A stretch of DNA of 64,000 nucleotides from Chionoecetes opilio (GCA_016584305.1 JACEEZ010009490.1:261001-325000); one strand, 5' to 3'. Counted from the stretch's first letter, positions 1-11,836 are shown. Notes: generated by a model not told the origin, from the letters alone. Numbers and translations are program-made.

Positions 1-79
1 GAATCTTTTCAGGGAGTTGCTGACAGGATGCTTTTCTGTGAGAGAAGCTATCAACAGTTTAATGTTTTGTCCATTACAG

Positions 80-253
80 GTTCCCTACTTTGAAACTAGT
101 GCAAAAGAGGCCATCAATGTGGAGTTGGCCTTCCAGACCATTGCTCGGAATGCTTTGGCCCAGGAGAATGAAGTGGAGCTGTACAATGAATTCCCAGACC
201 AGATCAAGCTGACCAACGATAACAAGGAAAAGCAAGATGCCTGCTCCTGCTAA
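80..253 (+). CDS. Rab7: Rab7 small GTPase, last coding exon
   Basis: This is the 3' coding exon of Rab7, the GTPase that directs late endosome and lysosome traffic and fusion. It opens in phase 0 after a good acceptor (ttacag at 74-79) and runs 57 codons to TAA at 251-253. It holds the G5 motif ETSAKE, the helix [10 protein letters not shown] and the Rab7 signature [13 protein letters not shown], and ends in Cys-Ser-Cys, the double geranylgeranylation signal of Rab proteins. Identity with animal Rab7 is very high up to the hypervariable tail. The rest of the gene lies upstream of the window. An ATG at 17 would extend the frame backward but lies in the intron. Rab7 rather than another Rab is secure because of the YNEFP segment. 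Confidence 0.95.
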   Translation, partial: VPYFETSAKEAINVELAFQTIARNALAQENEVELYNEFPDQIKLTNDNKEKQDACSC

Positions 254-1640
254 TGATCACTGTAATGGTAAGTCTTAACTCTTTCAAGAGCATGGAAAGG
301 AACTATATATAGAGGAAGGACTATAGAACCTTAGGGTGAGGGATATGTTATGTAAGTAATGGGCACGTCTGCTGCCTAGTGACCTTCAAGGCTAAGCAAT
401 AACCTGTTCCTCACCTCCTTCAACCTTGATGCTTATGAAGATTAATTCAATATGAAAATTTGTATATTGTATTGTAATGGATAAGTATATAAAGTAGCGT
501 TTGGCAAGATGTGTCTGTGGGTAATTTTGCTTGCCTTATCTCCTCATGCTCTCTTCCCTGCTGAGAGACCCATATAGTTCCGAGTTAGAGGAGTTCCGCT
601 GTATGTAGGATGTTTTTCAGCGAAAATCATATGCGAGAAATAAGCAGTTCTATTTATAAATTACTGTGATTTATTATTGCATTTAAGATGATTTCTGATA
701 ATTGATCAGAGGCTTTAATTAAGGTACTCAATATGATTCAATAGAATTTTATCATCTTGCAGATTTTCTTAGCTGATAAGACAGAATCACTGGTATTCTG
801 TCCTACTTGTGATATTGGAGACGTGCGCATGGGAGAGAAGAGTTGCAGTCCAAGGCCAGGCCCAAGAGCAACGTTTGAGTGGTCATAGTTGTATACATGT
901 TTTTTTTCTATCTTTTTTACATATACCTATATTTGTAGTTTCCCACCTGAAAATTTGCAAAGAAAATTCCCCGTCATATCATGGGTGGCTTGACTAGATT
1001 TAGGGATGGACTTTACAAATTTATACATACAGGTTCTTAAGGCATAAATTTTTAAGGAAATCATTGTTATTGATCCCTCAAATGATGGGTAAGGTGGGTA
1101 GACCAAACTCGTGCAGAAACGTAGCCTGGCTGGCAACCTTAGTAGACCCAAAGTGTGTATATCTTTAGGGTTCTAACTCTTGGTTTAACATTGTGCAGAT
1201 CAAATTATCATTGATATTCATGCTTGTTAGCATGTTAATTTCAAGGAAAAGTGTTAATTTTTGTTGATAAACAGATGGTTTATAAATTTACTCATAATGC
1301 TCAGTGCTCTTTACTTAGGCTACCAAAATCTTTATGATTTTCTTAACAGGATGCAAATTTACCTGGCAGGTATTGTCTTTAGAAACTATAGAACTTTTCT
1401 TCAAAATAACATTGCCCTGTTTTGTAAGCTTTGCAAAATCATTAGAAAAACGTACAAGTGCCTGAAGAAGTTCGATCTAATATATGCAATTTAAATTAGC
1501 TTCTGGGTAAAATATAGAACAGGCACTTCTCTTGAAAATCTTTGTTAAATGTGAACTTTCGATTATGTTTGATGTACATCGGAAATATTCTTTCTTATTT
1601 GATTAATATTGAACATTAATGATAAAGGTAACTTCAAATT
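254..1640. other. Rab7 3' UTR and downstream non-coding DNA
   Basis: AT-rich sequence without convincing reading frames; the short ORFs here lack any recognisable domain. Part of it is presumably Rab7 3' UTR. No AATAAA was noticed close to the stop codon; later candidates are ATTAAA at 2281 and 2824 and AATAAA at 3125, so the transcript end is undetermined. Confidence 0.5.
268..273 (+). promoter_or_regulatory. Strong splice donor just after the Rab7 stop codon
   Basis: ATG followed by GTAAGT lies 14 nt after the Rab7 TAA, a full-strength 5' splice site consensus. It suggests an intron in the 3' UTR. At under 50 nt from the stop, such a junction would not be expected to trigger nonsense-mediated decay. 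No acceptor partner was assigned. Confidence 0.4.
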
Positions 1641-1643
1641 ACA

Positions 1644-1647
<4 letters not shown>

Positions 1648-1723
<76 letters not shown>

Positions 1724-1864
1724 CCAGTCTAGCTGCTGCATTATGCATTTGAAGGTCTTGTTGAATTTTACTCAAGAACAGTAATATATATATATATATA
1801 TTACTGTTCTTGAGTAAAATTCAACAAGACCTTCAAATGCATAATGCAGCAGCTAGACTGGGCT
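1648..1864. repeat. (TA)n tract and 144-bp perfect palindrome
   Basis: A TA microsatellite (about 1648-1719) leads into an inverted repeat. The arm starting AGCCCAGTCTAGCTGCTGCA at 1721 returns as its exact reverse complement ending at 1864, around a short (TA)n centre near 1785-1800. Arms are about 62 bp of unique sequence plus TA. It is either a real cruciform-forming inverted duplication or a foldback artefact of assembly. Confidence 0.9.
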
Positions 1865-3487
1865 ATTATATAGTTGTAAGAGGAGAGTGAATTGTGTGGA
1901 CTTAGCATGAAATGCCATAGACAAACCACTCAGGGCTTTTCATGGTTCTGAATTGGGTAACAAACTGGGTTTAATCCCTGCCATCAATATGTATAGTTTA
2001 TCCAGAGGGGGTCTTTTCTGTCTCTATATCATTGCTAAAAATGACTTCACCAAGGAGCTTGTGATGGGAACAGAGGTGTGCAGAGTGGTATATTGATAAG
2101 CTGCAGTTAAATTGAAAAACCTTTATTGTTCCTATAGTCTAAAACTGATAAGATTGTAAGGAACATGTCGGCCTCAGCGCATTACAATATCCTTCACACC
2201 AAAGCTCGAATTCTCTTATTTTATACTGTGATTGCTAGATTGGTTCAAAGTTGATTATCATCATGATTTTTTTAACATATATTAAATACTGTACATATGT
2301 GTAAAGTACATTCAAGCATAGTAGTGTGTTTGATCTTTGTCGCAATTTTTTAAGTTTGCTTGTGTAGGCACATCTTGTTAAATATTCTTTTTCCCCTAAT
2401 GAGTTTGTTAATAATCTCTAGACATAGTTTTTGAGAAAATCTGTCATTCATCTGGCCTCTACGGACAAGGCTGGTCCTTCTGTGGCCCTTAATTTTTGGG
2501 GTCTACTACACTCTTAGTCTATAGGGGGAAAATCAACATTTGTAATGTTCTCAGTTTGAGAATTTTTAGCATGAAATTGGGTATATATTGGGTTGTGTTG
2601 TATCTAAGAAGAAATACATACCGAGTGTTTGCGTGCATTCATTATGAGTGCACGTGGGATATCTCTGTGGTAGGGTGAAGGGAGAGAACATCAGGTGACT
2701 GAGAAACATCAAGTTGTTGCCATTTATTATTTTTATTACTTTTTTGTAATTTACATCAAATTTTGTTAGTAAGTTAAGTTTCCTATATATTCACTTCATA
2801 ATGTGGCTAGATCTGTATTATGTATTAAATACAAATGTTAATATAATGTTTGATTATAGCACCATGAATCCTTCATTAATCTCAAAGCTGCACATGGACC
2901 CAAGCTTTGCAAGATTCCACATCAAAATTCAGCCTTACATTAAACACTAATGATAACTTGTAGCGTAGGATTAGCTTTTATTATTGTTTTAGGATATCGG
3001 AAAACATAATGAATACACTTTTTACCACAAGATATGAAGTGTAATGACAGTTCCGTTAAAAGTGCATAAGTGTAGGAAAGATATCAAAAGTGGGGAAGAG
3101 GGGTGGGTGGTCACTGCCAAGACTAATAAATTTATTAATATTACTATTTTCTAACTGATGATAGTTACTCAAATTCGCCATGTGAGTTATCTAAGTAAAT
3201 ATTACGTACTGAAATTAATTTGATCGTGGCTGATGTAGGCTATTAGTGATGTATCCATGTTAATTCCTTTTGGCTCAAACCGCCAGGGAATTCGCTTACA
3301 ATGCCCGACAACCACTGGAACTTCCTGTAATATGCATTGCAAGTACAGTCCCACAGTGCTTTTATCCTGGAAAATTTGGAATATCACAAAAAGTAGGGGA
3401 GCCATACACCATTGCTATTTGGGGGGGGGGGGGGAGATTGCCCACCTATGGCCTCAGTACCTTCCAAACCAACACTTGTTATCCTCA
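1865..3487. other. Non-coding AT-rich stretch
   Basis: No gene recognised. Contains a G-homopolymer at 3421-3434 and weak polyadenylation hexamers (2281, 2824, 3125). Overlapping short ORFs at 3202-3598 have no family resemblance. Confidence 0.5.
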
Positions 3488-3943
3488 TTACGGGAACTGG
3501 CAATAAGTGGGCTTTATGTAATAGTTTGTCCTCGCTTGGGTCTCCTTACACTCCAATCTCTCATTGCCCATTGTATTTCTCAGTGTAGTTTTGATTAATT
3601 TCAGAGCAGAGAAGCTTCTCTCTGCTGAAGCTGATGACACACAAAATACTACATAAAGTTTGGCCAGTCTGTAGAACTCAAGAAATGCCTCTTCATATGG
3701 ACCAAGAATTCTCACTAAATCTAACAGTGATTTGGGCTTTACATTGTCACTTACATCCTTATAGCGTCTTTCTAACATGCGTTTTGCAGAGTGCAGCTCA
3801 TGGTTAAGATCTTCCTCGTTAGCACGAAATGCATGAATAAGTCCAGACATTTTCTCAAAAGATAAGAACTCAGTACTTTGTGGATTCAGTGCCTGTAATG
3901 CTTTCATAAGTTCACATGCTTCATTACTGAAGCGCCTTGTCAT
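3488..3943 (-). pseudogene. hAT transposase C-terminal fragment (ZMYM1-like)
   Basis: An open frame of 151 codons encodes the C-terminal dimerisation region of a hAT-superfamily transposase. The diagnostic block is SASAERSFSALKLIKTTLRN followed by MGNERL, preceded by a helical segment. It resembles the ZMYM1-like branch of hAT proteins. The N-terminal and catalytic parts are absent, no terminal repeats were assigned, and it lies outside the terminal repeats of the neighbouring BED-type hAT element, so it is a separate dead copy. Family-level confidence is good; the subfamily is less certain. Confidence 0.75.
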
Positions 3944-4509
3944 TTATGTTAACATGATCTAGAATAGGATAGAAGAAGTTAATTCATGATGAATCCTTAA
4001 CACTGAAATCAGAGTGTGTGCTCCATGACTGTTTTCCAATAGAATCAGTAACAACAAAATCCTGGTGGGTGGTGACCACTGGCAGTATTTAAATAAAACT
4101 ATAGATCAATAAATATTTAAACACATATGTAAAACCGATATATATTCATCCCTTGACGTATATGGCCACATCACATCAAAATAACTTCACAAATTATGTT
4201 ATTACCTCATTAAAAGGCACGAAACCAACTTGAAATGAATTATAAGAATATGTACATAAGAATTTGATGAACAACCACTCGTATATGAACAATCTCAGAG
4301 GTCCACATAAGAAATTCGGAAATTAAAATTCTGGCGGTATGTAGTACTTTTTCCTTAACCAAAACGCCTCCGTTGTGTAGACAGTTTCCGTTTCCTTGGT
4401 GATCTACACATTCTACACTCTGAAGCAGTGATTCCCAACCTTTACACCTTGGAGGAACCCCTGTAATAATTTTTCATATGCCAAGGAACCCCTATATATA
4501 GTATACTAA

Positions 4510-4580
4510 TATATATATATATATATATTATATATTAATATATATATATATAGATATATATATATATATATATATATATA
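4510..4580. repeat. (TA)n microsatellite
   Basis: Imperfect TA dinucleotide run immediately outside the left arm of the 4581-5797 foldback. Confidence 0.9.
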
Positions 4581-5545
4581 TCATGACATGTGATGTAATT
4601 GTAGATTTCATATGAATTATATTGCTCAAGAACTTTCCTTAAAGTAATCGTCCAGACCCATTTTTTCTTTGCATAATTATGTTGAATGTTCATTCAAAAT
4701 ACCTAATCCACAAAAAATAATTCATTTTTACGCCTTATTTCCCTAAAAACATGACTTTTGTAAAAAGTGCGGGACAAACAACAGCCATATTCCAGCCGTG
4801 GCGCGAAACTTGCTGGCGACGACACAAGAGGTAAGCCTCCCAGCCCCGCCCGACACAGACACACGGAGACTGAGAAAAATGTAGTACTTGGGGAATTTTG
4901 GGTGCTTCTGGTATATTTTTTGTGCGACACGGCACATACTTGCATCCTGCATGGGCACGGCAAGAAAGCCGTGCCATTCCCGAGAGCTTAGCACCCATTC
5001 ACAACCCACACGGCGACGATATATGTGTGCAGACCTTTGGAGCGATGGGGAGCGGCTGGTACTAGCCAGGGTACTGCAGCCCTCTCATCTCGGTGGCCTT
5101 GCTACTACCCGCCGCTTGCCGCCGCTGCACACATCTACACACATATATCGTCGCCCCACAGTTTGCAAATGGGTGCTAAGCTCTCGGTAAAGGCACAGCC
5201 CCCACGCTGCACCCACACAGGATGCAAGTACATGCCACATCGCACAAAAAAAATATCAGAAACACCCAAAATTCCCCAAGTACTACATTTTTCTCAGAGT
5301 CTCCGCGCATATGTATCAGGCGGTGCTGGGAGGCTCCCTGTTGTGACGTCGCCGACCCACGGTGCGTCGTCTGCTGATAAACAGTTGTGTTTTGAGAGCA
5401 CGGGGAATTTACAGATTTTGAATGCGGATCATTTAAAAACGGATGACTGGATGCAAAATGTGACAACATATTGTTGATATACTCGATCATGGCTATATTT
5501 TGACTGCATTAATCAGGAATGATGAAATGGTCTGGACGATTACTT

Positions 5546-5627
<82 letters not shown>

Positions 5628-5640
5628 TTATTATATATAC

Positions 5641-5733
<93 letters not shown>

Positions 5734-5797
5734 TTTTAAGAAAAAGTTCTTGAGCAATATAATTCATATGAAATCTACAATACATCACATGTCATGA
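4581..5797. repeat. Large imperfect foldback (inverted repeat)
   Basis: The left arm beginning TCATGACATGTGATG at 4581 returns inverted near 5783-5797. The segment with GTAATCGTCCAGACC (about 4645) returns inverted near 5530-5545, and the segment ending GAGCTTAGCACCCATT (about 4984-4999) returns inverted near 5171-5187. Arms are roughly 450-600 bp with a spacer of about 90 bp (5034-5122). The right arm is lengthened by poly(A) at 5548-5575 and a (TA)n block at 5576-5728. It lies inside the end of the hAT element. The overlapping ORFs in each arm are mirror images and not genes. Confidence 0.85.
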
Positions 5798-5836
5798 GAG
5801 TTCACACTAATAAGTCAATAATGTTATGACTTACCT

Positions 5837-6822
5837 TCAGTGTGACACTTGGGCTTGTTCTCTTTGCGTATCTGTGAAATTCTTGGCCGAATTTTGACAG
5901 ACACACACGCAGTTCTTCCTCGACAGACAGAAGACTATTTCTTGATTTGCTTTTAATGGCGGGTCAGGCATGAGAAGCTTGTTCACAGAGGTAAGAAGTT
6001 GAAAACTGGAGTAAAACATCCAATGCTTTACTGAGATGACAGGGTACTCTTGCTATGCTGAAATCCAAAACTTGTCAAGTGATACTTCATTAAATTCATT
6101 TTCAAGGTTCGATCGCACTGTAGTTCACTCAGTTCTCCTTTTCTTGCAGACTAAGTAGGTTTTCTGTACTTGGTGAGAACTCAGTGAAGGGGTTCTCACC
6201 CAGTCATACGTATCTGATGGACAGTAGGGGAAGTACTTAGGAAGTTTTTCTGACAGTGATCCCAAATGACTTGTAATTAATGGAATGACATTTTCATATT
6301 CAGTCTGAGTTTGAACTTGAAGTAGGAGTGGAAACATTTCGACGTTTCCTCTTGAAAGGTGCTTTTTCCAAACAGCGAGTTTATTCTTAAATGCAAGAAG
6401 TTTATCTGTAGAAGTCAGAATGTTTCCTTCGCACCTCTGCATGCTGGTGTCAAGTTATTTAAATGCTGATAAATATCTGCTAAATATGCTAGTTTCATTG
6501 CCAGTTTGTAGAGTTCAAGACATTCACAGAAAACTAGATTTATTATACTCTTTGAAGAAAAGCAGCAGTTCCTGTCGCAGCTCGAATACCCTTGTCAAAA
6601 CTTTACCTCTCGAACGCCATCGAGTCTCTGTGTGCTGGAGAAGCGTCACGTGATCTTTTTGCATGTTTTCACACAACCTTGCAAATATTCGAGACTTCAG
6701 AGGGCGCTGCTTTATAAAGTTGACCATGTTCACATTTATATCAAGGACTTTTTTTAAATCGTCCCCAATAGTTTTTGAAACCAGAACTTCTCGGTGGAGA
6801 AAGTAGTGAGTTATTATACAAA
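5837..6822 (-). pseudogene. hAT transposase, C-terminal half (broken)
   Basis: Minus-strand continuation of the BED-finger hAT transposase beyond the LINE insertion. The first part (about 6822-6524) reads THYFLHREVLVSKT, KQRPLKSRIFARLCENMQKD and HTETRWRSRGKVL, typical of the ZBED5/SCAND3-like hAT group. The next part (6442-6125) carries the NILTSTDKL and DWVRTPS segments. The last part ends QAQVSH at 5837. Reading requires frame changes between the parts and a segment before the end is missing, so it cannot make a transposase. Confidence 0.8.
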
Positions 6823-7790
6823 GGAATACAAAGGAAACACAAACAGCCACAGACCGATAGGGCCTTACAAGGCTGTTTGCTTTAACTACACTACACTAAC
6901 TAGATAATAAGAGAGAAAGGATAGGAAGTAGAAGGCTTCCTCCCACCCACCCATCCCTCCAGCCGAAGCTGGCCGGAAAAGAAGTGATACCATGCAATAT
7001 AGACAAACTGCATGGAATTTGTGAGGAAAGTTGAAAGCTGTAATCTATGGCTAACTACTACTAGTTTGTGGGGGTAGGTTTAGTGCTTGATAGATAGGTC
7101 ATGTTATGTGTGTTTTGTAATGGTGTGAACACAGTGTGGAGGTTCAAGGGTGGTGCGGCAGCCTTGCCTGGCGCTTTCTTGGGAGGCAGCAGTCAATCAG
7201 GCCCCAGCTCCGTTCAATCCACTGCGGAATGTGTACTTTCCATGTAGGACGCCGTACACTTCAATGCCTCCTGCAGCAGTGACCCCTGGTACCTTAAATC
7301 CCGATGGTGGTCACTAACTGTCAGGACCCTAACTGAACCACAGCCCGTCACAGGTCGAGAGTAGTAGTGGTAACCGTTAACTCGGGGCTATCTGTGTGTG
7401 TTATGAGGTCTAATGTAGTGTTGGTGTAGGCTCAGTGTGGAAGTTCAAGGGTGGTGCGGCAGCCTTGCCTGGCGCTTTCTTGGGAGGCAGCAGTCAATCA
7501 GGCCCAGCTCCGTTTCAATCCACTGCGGTAGTGCACTTTCCAAGTAGGACGCCGTGCACTTCAATGCCCCCTGCAGCAGTGACCCCTGGTATGTAAATCC
7601 CGATGGTGGTCACTAACTGACAGGGCCCTTACTGAACCACAGCCCGTCACAGGTCAAAAGTTGTAGTAGTGACCGTTTACTCGGGGCTGTCTGAGACGTG
7701 TGGAAGGGGTTGTGTAGACGCGACTCGCAATCATTTTACGCAATGAGAGTAAATATCAGAGGCCCGCGAGATAAATTTATTATTCCGAGA
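6818..7790 (-). other. LINE 3' UTR with two tandem units of about 300 bp
   Basis: The block starting CAGTGTGGAGGTTCAAGGG near 7132 recurs near 7434 with few changes; each unit covers about 300 bp. The same tandem pair occurs in the other copies at 36170-36830, 53548-54080 and 54437-55140. The end of this UTR carries the stretch corresponding to the 3' terminus shared with the copy at 37100. Confidence 0.85.
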
Positions 7791-9523
7791 TAAAACAGTG
7801 ACAACCGGGGATTTGATATGAAATATTTATCGAGGCGATTTTAAATGATTCTATTGTATTTGAGTTTACTACGTCTGACGGCAGCCCATTCCATACGTTT
7901 ACAAACACGGTTTGTGAAGAAGTACTTTGCTTCGTTCGTTACAAACCGTTTCCTGCTTATTTTAAATCCGTTGTTCTAGTTGAGCTTGACCGGTCTAGCG
8001 TAAAAGATTTTCTGGGACTACGTTCGTAATCCATTGAAGATTTTAAAGACTTCGATGAGGTCACCTCTTATCCTCGTTTTGTTAGTGGGAATAAGTTAAG
8101 TTCTTTGAGCCGATTTTCGTACGATTTATTACGCAATCTAGGTATCATTTTGGTTACTCTGCGCTGTATTTTTTCTAGTTTATCTATGTCCTTTTTATAA
8201 TATGGTGACCAGAACTGCACACAGTATTATAGATGGGGGCGAACAAGCGAGTTAAAAAGAGTGAGTATAATTTTTTCAGATTTGAAACTGAAAGTTCGTC
8301 CAATAAAGCCAACCAATTTATTTGCAGTTTTTACTACCTCTATAATTTGGTTATTCGGTTTGAGGTCTTCGAGATTATAACGCCTAAATCATTTTCTTTA
8401 TCAACATTTGTTAGTTGGAAATCGTTCATCACGTAACTTTTATGCGGGTTGTTATTACCGAAATGTAGTACATGACATTTGTCAAGGTTGAATTTCATTT
8501 GCCATGTTATTGACCATTCTGTTAGCGTGTTTAAGTCGTTTTGTATGAGTTGGCGCTGAAATTCTATAGAGGCTATGTTTGTGATTTTCGTGTCATCAGC
8601 AAATTTCGATATCCTGCATGTGATTCCCTTGTCAATGTCATTTATGTTTATCAAGAACAGGATCGGTCCGAGAACTGATCCTTGAGGAACACCACTATTT
8701 ACACTGGTCCAGTCAGAAGAATTTCCATTTATTACCACCCTTTGTTTACGATTTGACAGCCAGTTTTCTATCCAATTTGAAAAGTGGCCTGTTATACCAT
8801 GAGCTTTTACTTTGCTAATGAGACGCTTATGAGGAACTTTGTCGAACGCTTTTGAAAATCGAGGTAAACTACGTCTACTGCCCTCGTGTTGTCGTACATT
8901 TTAAATACATATTGTAAAAATCAAGTAAGTTTGAGAGGCATGAGCGTTTATTTGAATCCATGCTGCGAATCTTTGATTATGTCATTTTCTTCTAAGAACT
9001 TAACGATTTTGTCTTTATGATGGATTCCATTAATTTCCAGCAACTGATGTTAAACTGATTGGGCGATAGTTTCCGGGCTGCGACTCCTTCCTTTTTTTAA
9101 TATGGGTGTGACATTTGCTAGTTTCCATTCGCACGGTACATTTCCGGTGAGTAAAGACTTATTAAATAAGATGGAAAGTGGTTTTACTATTTCGTTCTTT
9201 GCTTCTTTTAATATGCGTGGCGAAATTTTGTCAGGACCAGGAGCTTTGTTAATTTTCATGTTATTTATCGCGAGCAAAATGTCACATTCCTGAAAGGTTA
9301 ATGAGCTGAGGCAAGTACCTTTGTTCTGGGTTTTCGGGATGGGTTGATTTTGCGTGTTTTCTACTGTGAAGACTGATGCAAAAACGTTATTTAGAGTATC
9401 CGCCATAGATACTTCATTTTCTGTGTGTTCGCCATTTTCCATTTCCAACGGTCCTATGGTTGACGTCATTACTTTTTTCTTTTTAACATAGCTGTAGAAT
9501 TCTTTAGGGTTTGACTTGCTCAT
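7790..9523 (-). pseudogene. LINE reverse transcriptase (broken)
   Basis: The piece at 9523-9050 has the finger region with KAPGPDKISPRILKE and ANVTPILKKG. The piece at 8738-8340 has the palm motifs SGVPQGSVLGPILF and KFADDTK, with the catalytic aspartates present. The remainder to about 7790 matches the intact C-terminal part of the copy at 35507-36158 but has frameshifts. The segment between 9050 and 8740 is also out of frame. Reverse transcriptase of CR1/jockey type; inactive here. Confidence 0.85.
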
Positions 9524-9652
9524 TTCGGCAATACGTACTTCAAAATTTTTCTTGCTCTGCTTAATGAGTTTTTTCGTATTTCGTCTAATTCTGTCGTGAT
9601 CGCGTTTGTCGTCTTCATTTTGTGTTTCTTTGTGTTTTTCATATGCACGCTT

Positions 9653-10690
9653 TTAGCTGCAAGGCTGTCCTTGATTCGCGGGTCCACCATTTCGGTTTAA
9701 TATTTGAAAAGATCGCCTATATCGCATCGGTATTGAGGATTGTATTGCTAAGTTAAGCTTACCGGTGAATTCATGCCATGCTACATTTATGTCGTTACTT
9801 TCTGAGATAACATTCCAATCGGTGTTCGTTAAGATTCTTTTTAGTTTTCTGAAGTCTGCCTTTCGATAATCAAGAACTTTTTCTTTACTTTCGACTTCGC
9901 TTGTCTTACTGATGTTAATACTGAAAGTAATCGCCCGGTAGTCACTGCTACTAAATTCGGATGCGACGTTAACGTTACTGACAAGATTTTCGTTAGTTGT
10001 GAAAATAAGATCTAGAATATTTTCGCCTCTCGTTGGATGATCCACGTGTTGGTATAAAGCACTTTCTTGGAGATTTGAATAGAGAGTGTGCCCCGAATGT
10101 GTTGTAAGCGAGGCGCCCCAACTAGTAACGGGAATATTAAAATCACCGAATATTACGCTTTCGTTCTGAGAACTAATTTCCGCTATTTGTTCATAGAGTT
10201 CTTCGTCAATTGCATTTGTTTGAGCTGGAGGTCGATAAACAATGCCAATTACTACTTTTTGAGAATGACGATTTAGTTGAACGAAATTTACATTACTGTT
10301 ATCAGTTTCGTGCTTAGATACTACAAGGGGATGAAGGCAGGACTTTATATATAATAATACACCTCCTCCTGCTCTTCGAAGTCTTTCTGAGCTTAATAAG
10401 TTATACCCCGGTATTGCAAATTCAGCCAAAAAATCTCTATTTGTCGTATCTATCCATGACTCGGAAATTCCGATGATGTCGTATTGTTCTGAATAAACTA
10501 GTTCCTCTAAATCATGAAATTTGTTACGTATACTACGGGCATTAAAGTAACAAGCTTTAATATCGGGATGGGTAGTTGGGGCTTTGCGGGAACTAGATTT
10601 TGGTGCTTTGTGCGAACGAGAACTTACATTGCGGGAACGAGAGCTTAGGTTGTTGTCGGAACCTCTACCTGCTGGGAGTTTTTTGATTTG
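9653..10690 (-). CDS. LINE ORF2 N-terminus: APE-type endonuclease
   Basis: An uninterrupted frame with the start of an endonuclease/exonuclease/phosphatase fold: FNARSIRNK and ISESW (metal-binding Glu), then GGGVLLYI, IVYRPP, FGDFNIP (catalytic Asp-Asn) and SSDYRAI in place of the usual SDH. The frame opens by about 10690 without an ATG and overlaps the end of ORF1 by about 50 bp, so translation would need reinitiation or frameshifting. It ends at 9653 by a frameshift before the reverse transcriptase. The active-site Asp-His pair reads Asp-Tyr, which may have inactivated it. Confidence 0.85.
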   Translation of the reverse strand, partial: QIKKLPAGRGSDNNLSSRSRNVSSRSHKAPKSSSRKAPTTHPDIKACYFNARSIRNKFHDLEELVYSEQYDIIGISESWIDTTNRDFLAEFAIPGYNLLSSERLRRAGGGVLLYIKSCLHPLVVSKHETDNSNVNFVQLNRHSQKVVIGIVYRPPAQTNAIDEELYEQIAEISSQNESVIFGDFNIPVTSWGASLTTHSGHTLYSNLQESALYQHVDHPTRGENILDLIFTTNENLVSNVNVASEFSSSDYRAITFSINISKTSEVESKEKVLDYRKADFRKLKRILTNTDWNVISESNDINVAWHEFTGKLNLAIQSSIPMRYRRSFQILNRNGGPANQGQPCS

Positions 10691-11836
10691 TAGCTAGTTA
10701 CCGCGTCATTGAGTAGCCTACCGAGTCGTGCAGAACCAACTGAATTTAAGTGGAGACCATCGTTTCGGAAGAGAATCGGTTGGTTATAAAAATGGTCCCA
10801 TAAGTTTATATATTCAACTCCTTCTTTACAGAGATTTGCGAGACGATTGTTTGTGCTGAAGGCCTTGTTGTAGAAGCTGTTTGCCGCATTGATCCTCGGA
10901 AGAATACCAGATACGATGATTTTACTAGATTTTACTTTATATTTATTCATCATATTGCGATATTTAGTAAGGAGGGCCTCTGATCTGGTTTGTTTGACGT
11001 CATTTGTTCCCGCGTGAATAATGATCAGGGTGTTTGCGTCGGCGTCATTTGTTAATTCATCGCAGGCTTCTGTTATGTTGTCCAGGGACGCTCCTGGAAT
11101 GCAGTGCCTCTTTCTGTGTTGGGGATCACGACCACAGAATTCCACTAGTTGATCACGAATGATTGAGTCCCCGATCAGTTTGACGTCCTTTTCTACTGAC
11201 GTTTCGGCAAGGATTTCGAATCTGTTATAGGTTGTGACGGGGAGTTGCTTCTTTATCAATGGCTGCCTGACGCCATGTCTTACAAGGGTGAATGGGACAG
11301 AGGAGGAGGAGGAGGGGGAGGAGGAGGAGGTGGAGGAGGAGGAGGTAGGGGTGGAGGAAGAGGAGGGAGAGGAGGAAGAGGAGGAGGAAGGGGGAAAGGG
11401 AGGAGGAAGAGGAGGAGCAGGAGGAGGTGGTGGGTGGAGAGTGGGAGGCGGAGGTGGAGGGGATGGGTGTGGAGGGAGAGGAGGAGGAAATTACAGGTGT
11501 GGAGGGGAGAGTCAGATCACTAAGTACAGGTGTTAAGGGGAGAGTCAGGTCAACAGGCGAGGAAAGGAGTGTGGTCAGGTCAACAGGCGGGGAATGGAAT
11601 GTAGTCAGGTCAACAGGCGTGGAAGGGAGTGTAGGAGGAGGAAACAGGTCGCAATGAGGAGGAGTCACGTTATCCTGAGACTGGCGTTCTTGCATGAATA
11701 CTTGATACATATCTTGATACTTACGAAGTTTTGCGTTCATAACACATAAGCGGCATTTAACCATGTTACCTAGATCAAAATATTGTTTGGCAAACCTACC
11801 TCTACACGTGGTACATAAGGTCAAAGGCGACGGCAT
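10645..11836 (-). pseudogene. LINE ORF1: Cys-pair motif, low-complexity tract and SGNH hydrolase domain
   Basis: The N-terminal piece (11836-11225, ATG start) has CTTC and CRLC pairs 20 residues apart, a likely zinc-binding motif, then a long Pro/Ser/Thr tract encoded by a GGA-type microsatellite. The C-terminal piece (11259-10645, another frame) has NRFEIL and a complete SGNH/GDSL hydrolase core: GDS at residues 30-32, GTND at 84-87 and DGLH at 167-170, so the Ser, Asn and Asp-His residues are all present. The two frames overlap at 11225-11259, consistent with a length change in the microsatellite having broken one ORF. Esterase domains in ORF1 are known in some CR1-group LINEs; the substrate is unknown. 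Confidence 0.85.
11296..11480. repeat. (GGA)n-rich microsatellite inside LINE ORF1
   Basis: Imperfect GGA/GGT purine-rich repeats encode the Ser/Pro/Leu-rich part of ORF1 in the minus reading. The plus-strand Glu/Gly-rich ORFs here are shadows of it. Confidence 0.9.

Noticed and set aside
4703..5490. Several 86-150 codon ORFs on both strands
   Set aside because: They are the two arms of one inverted repeat; no domain resemblance.
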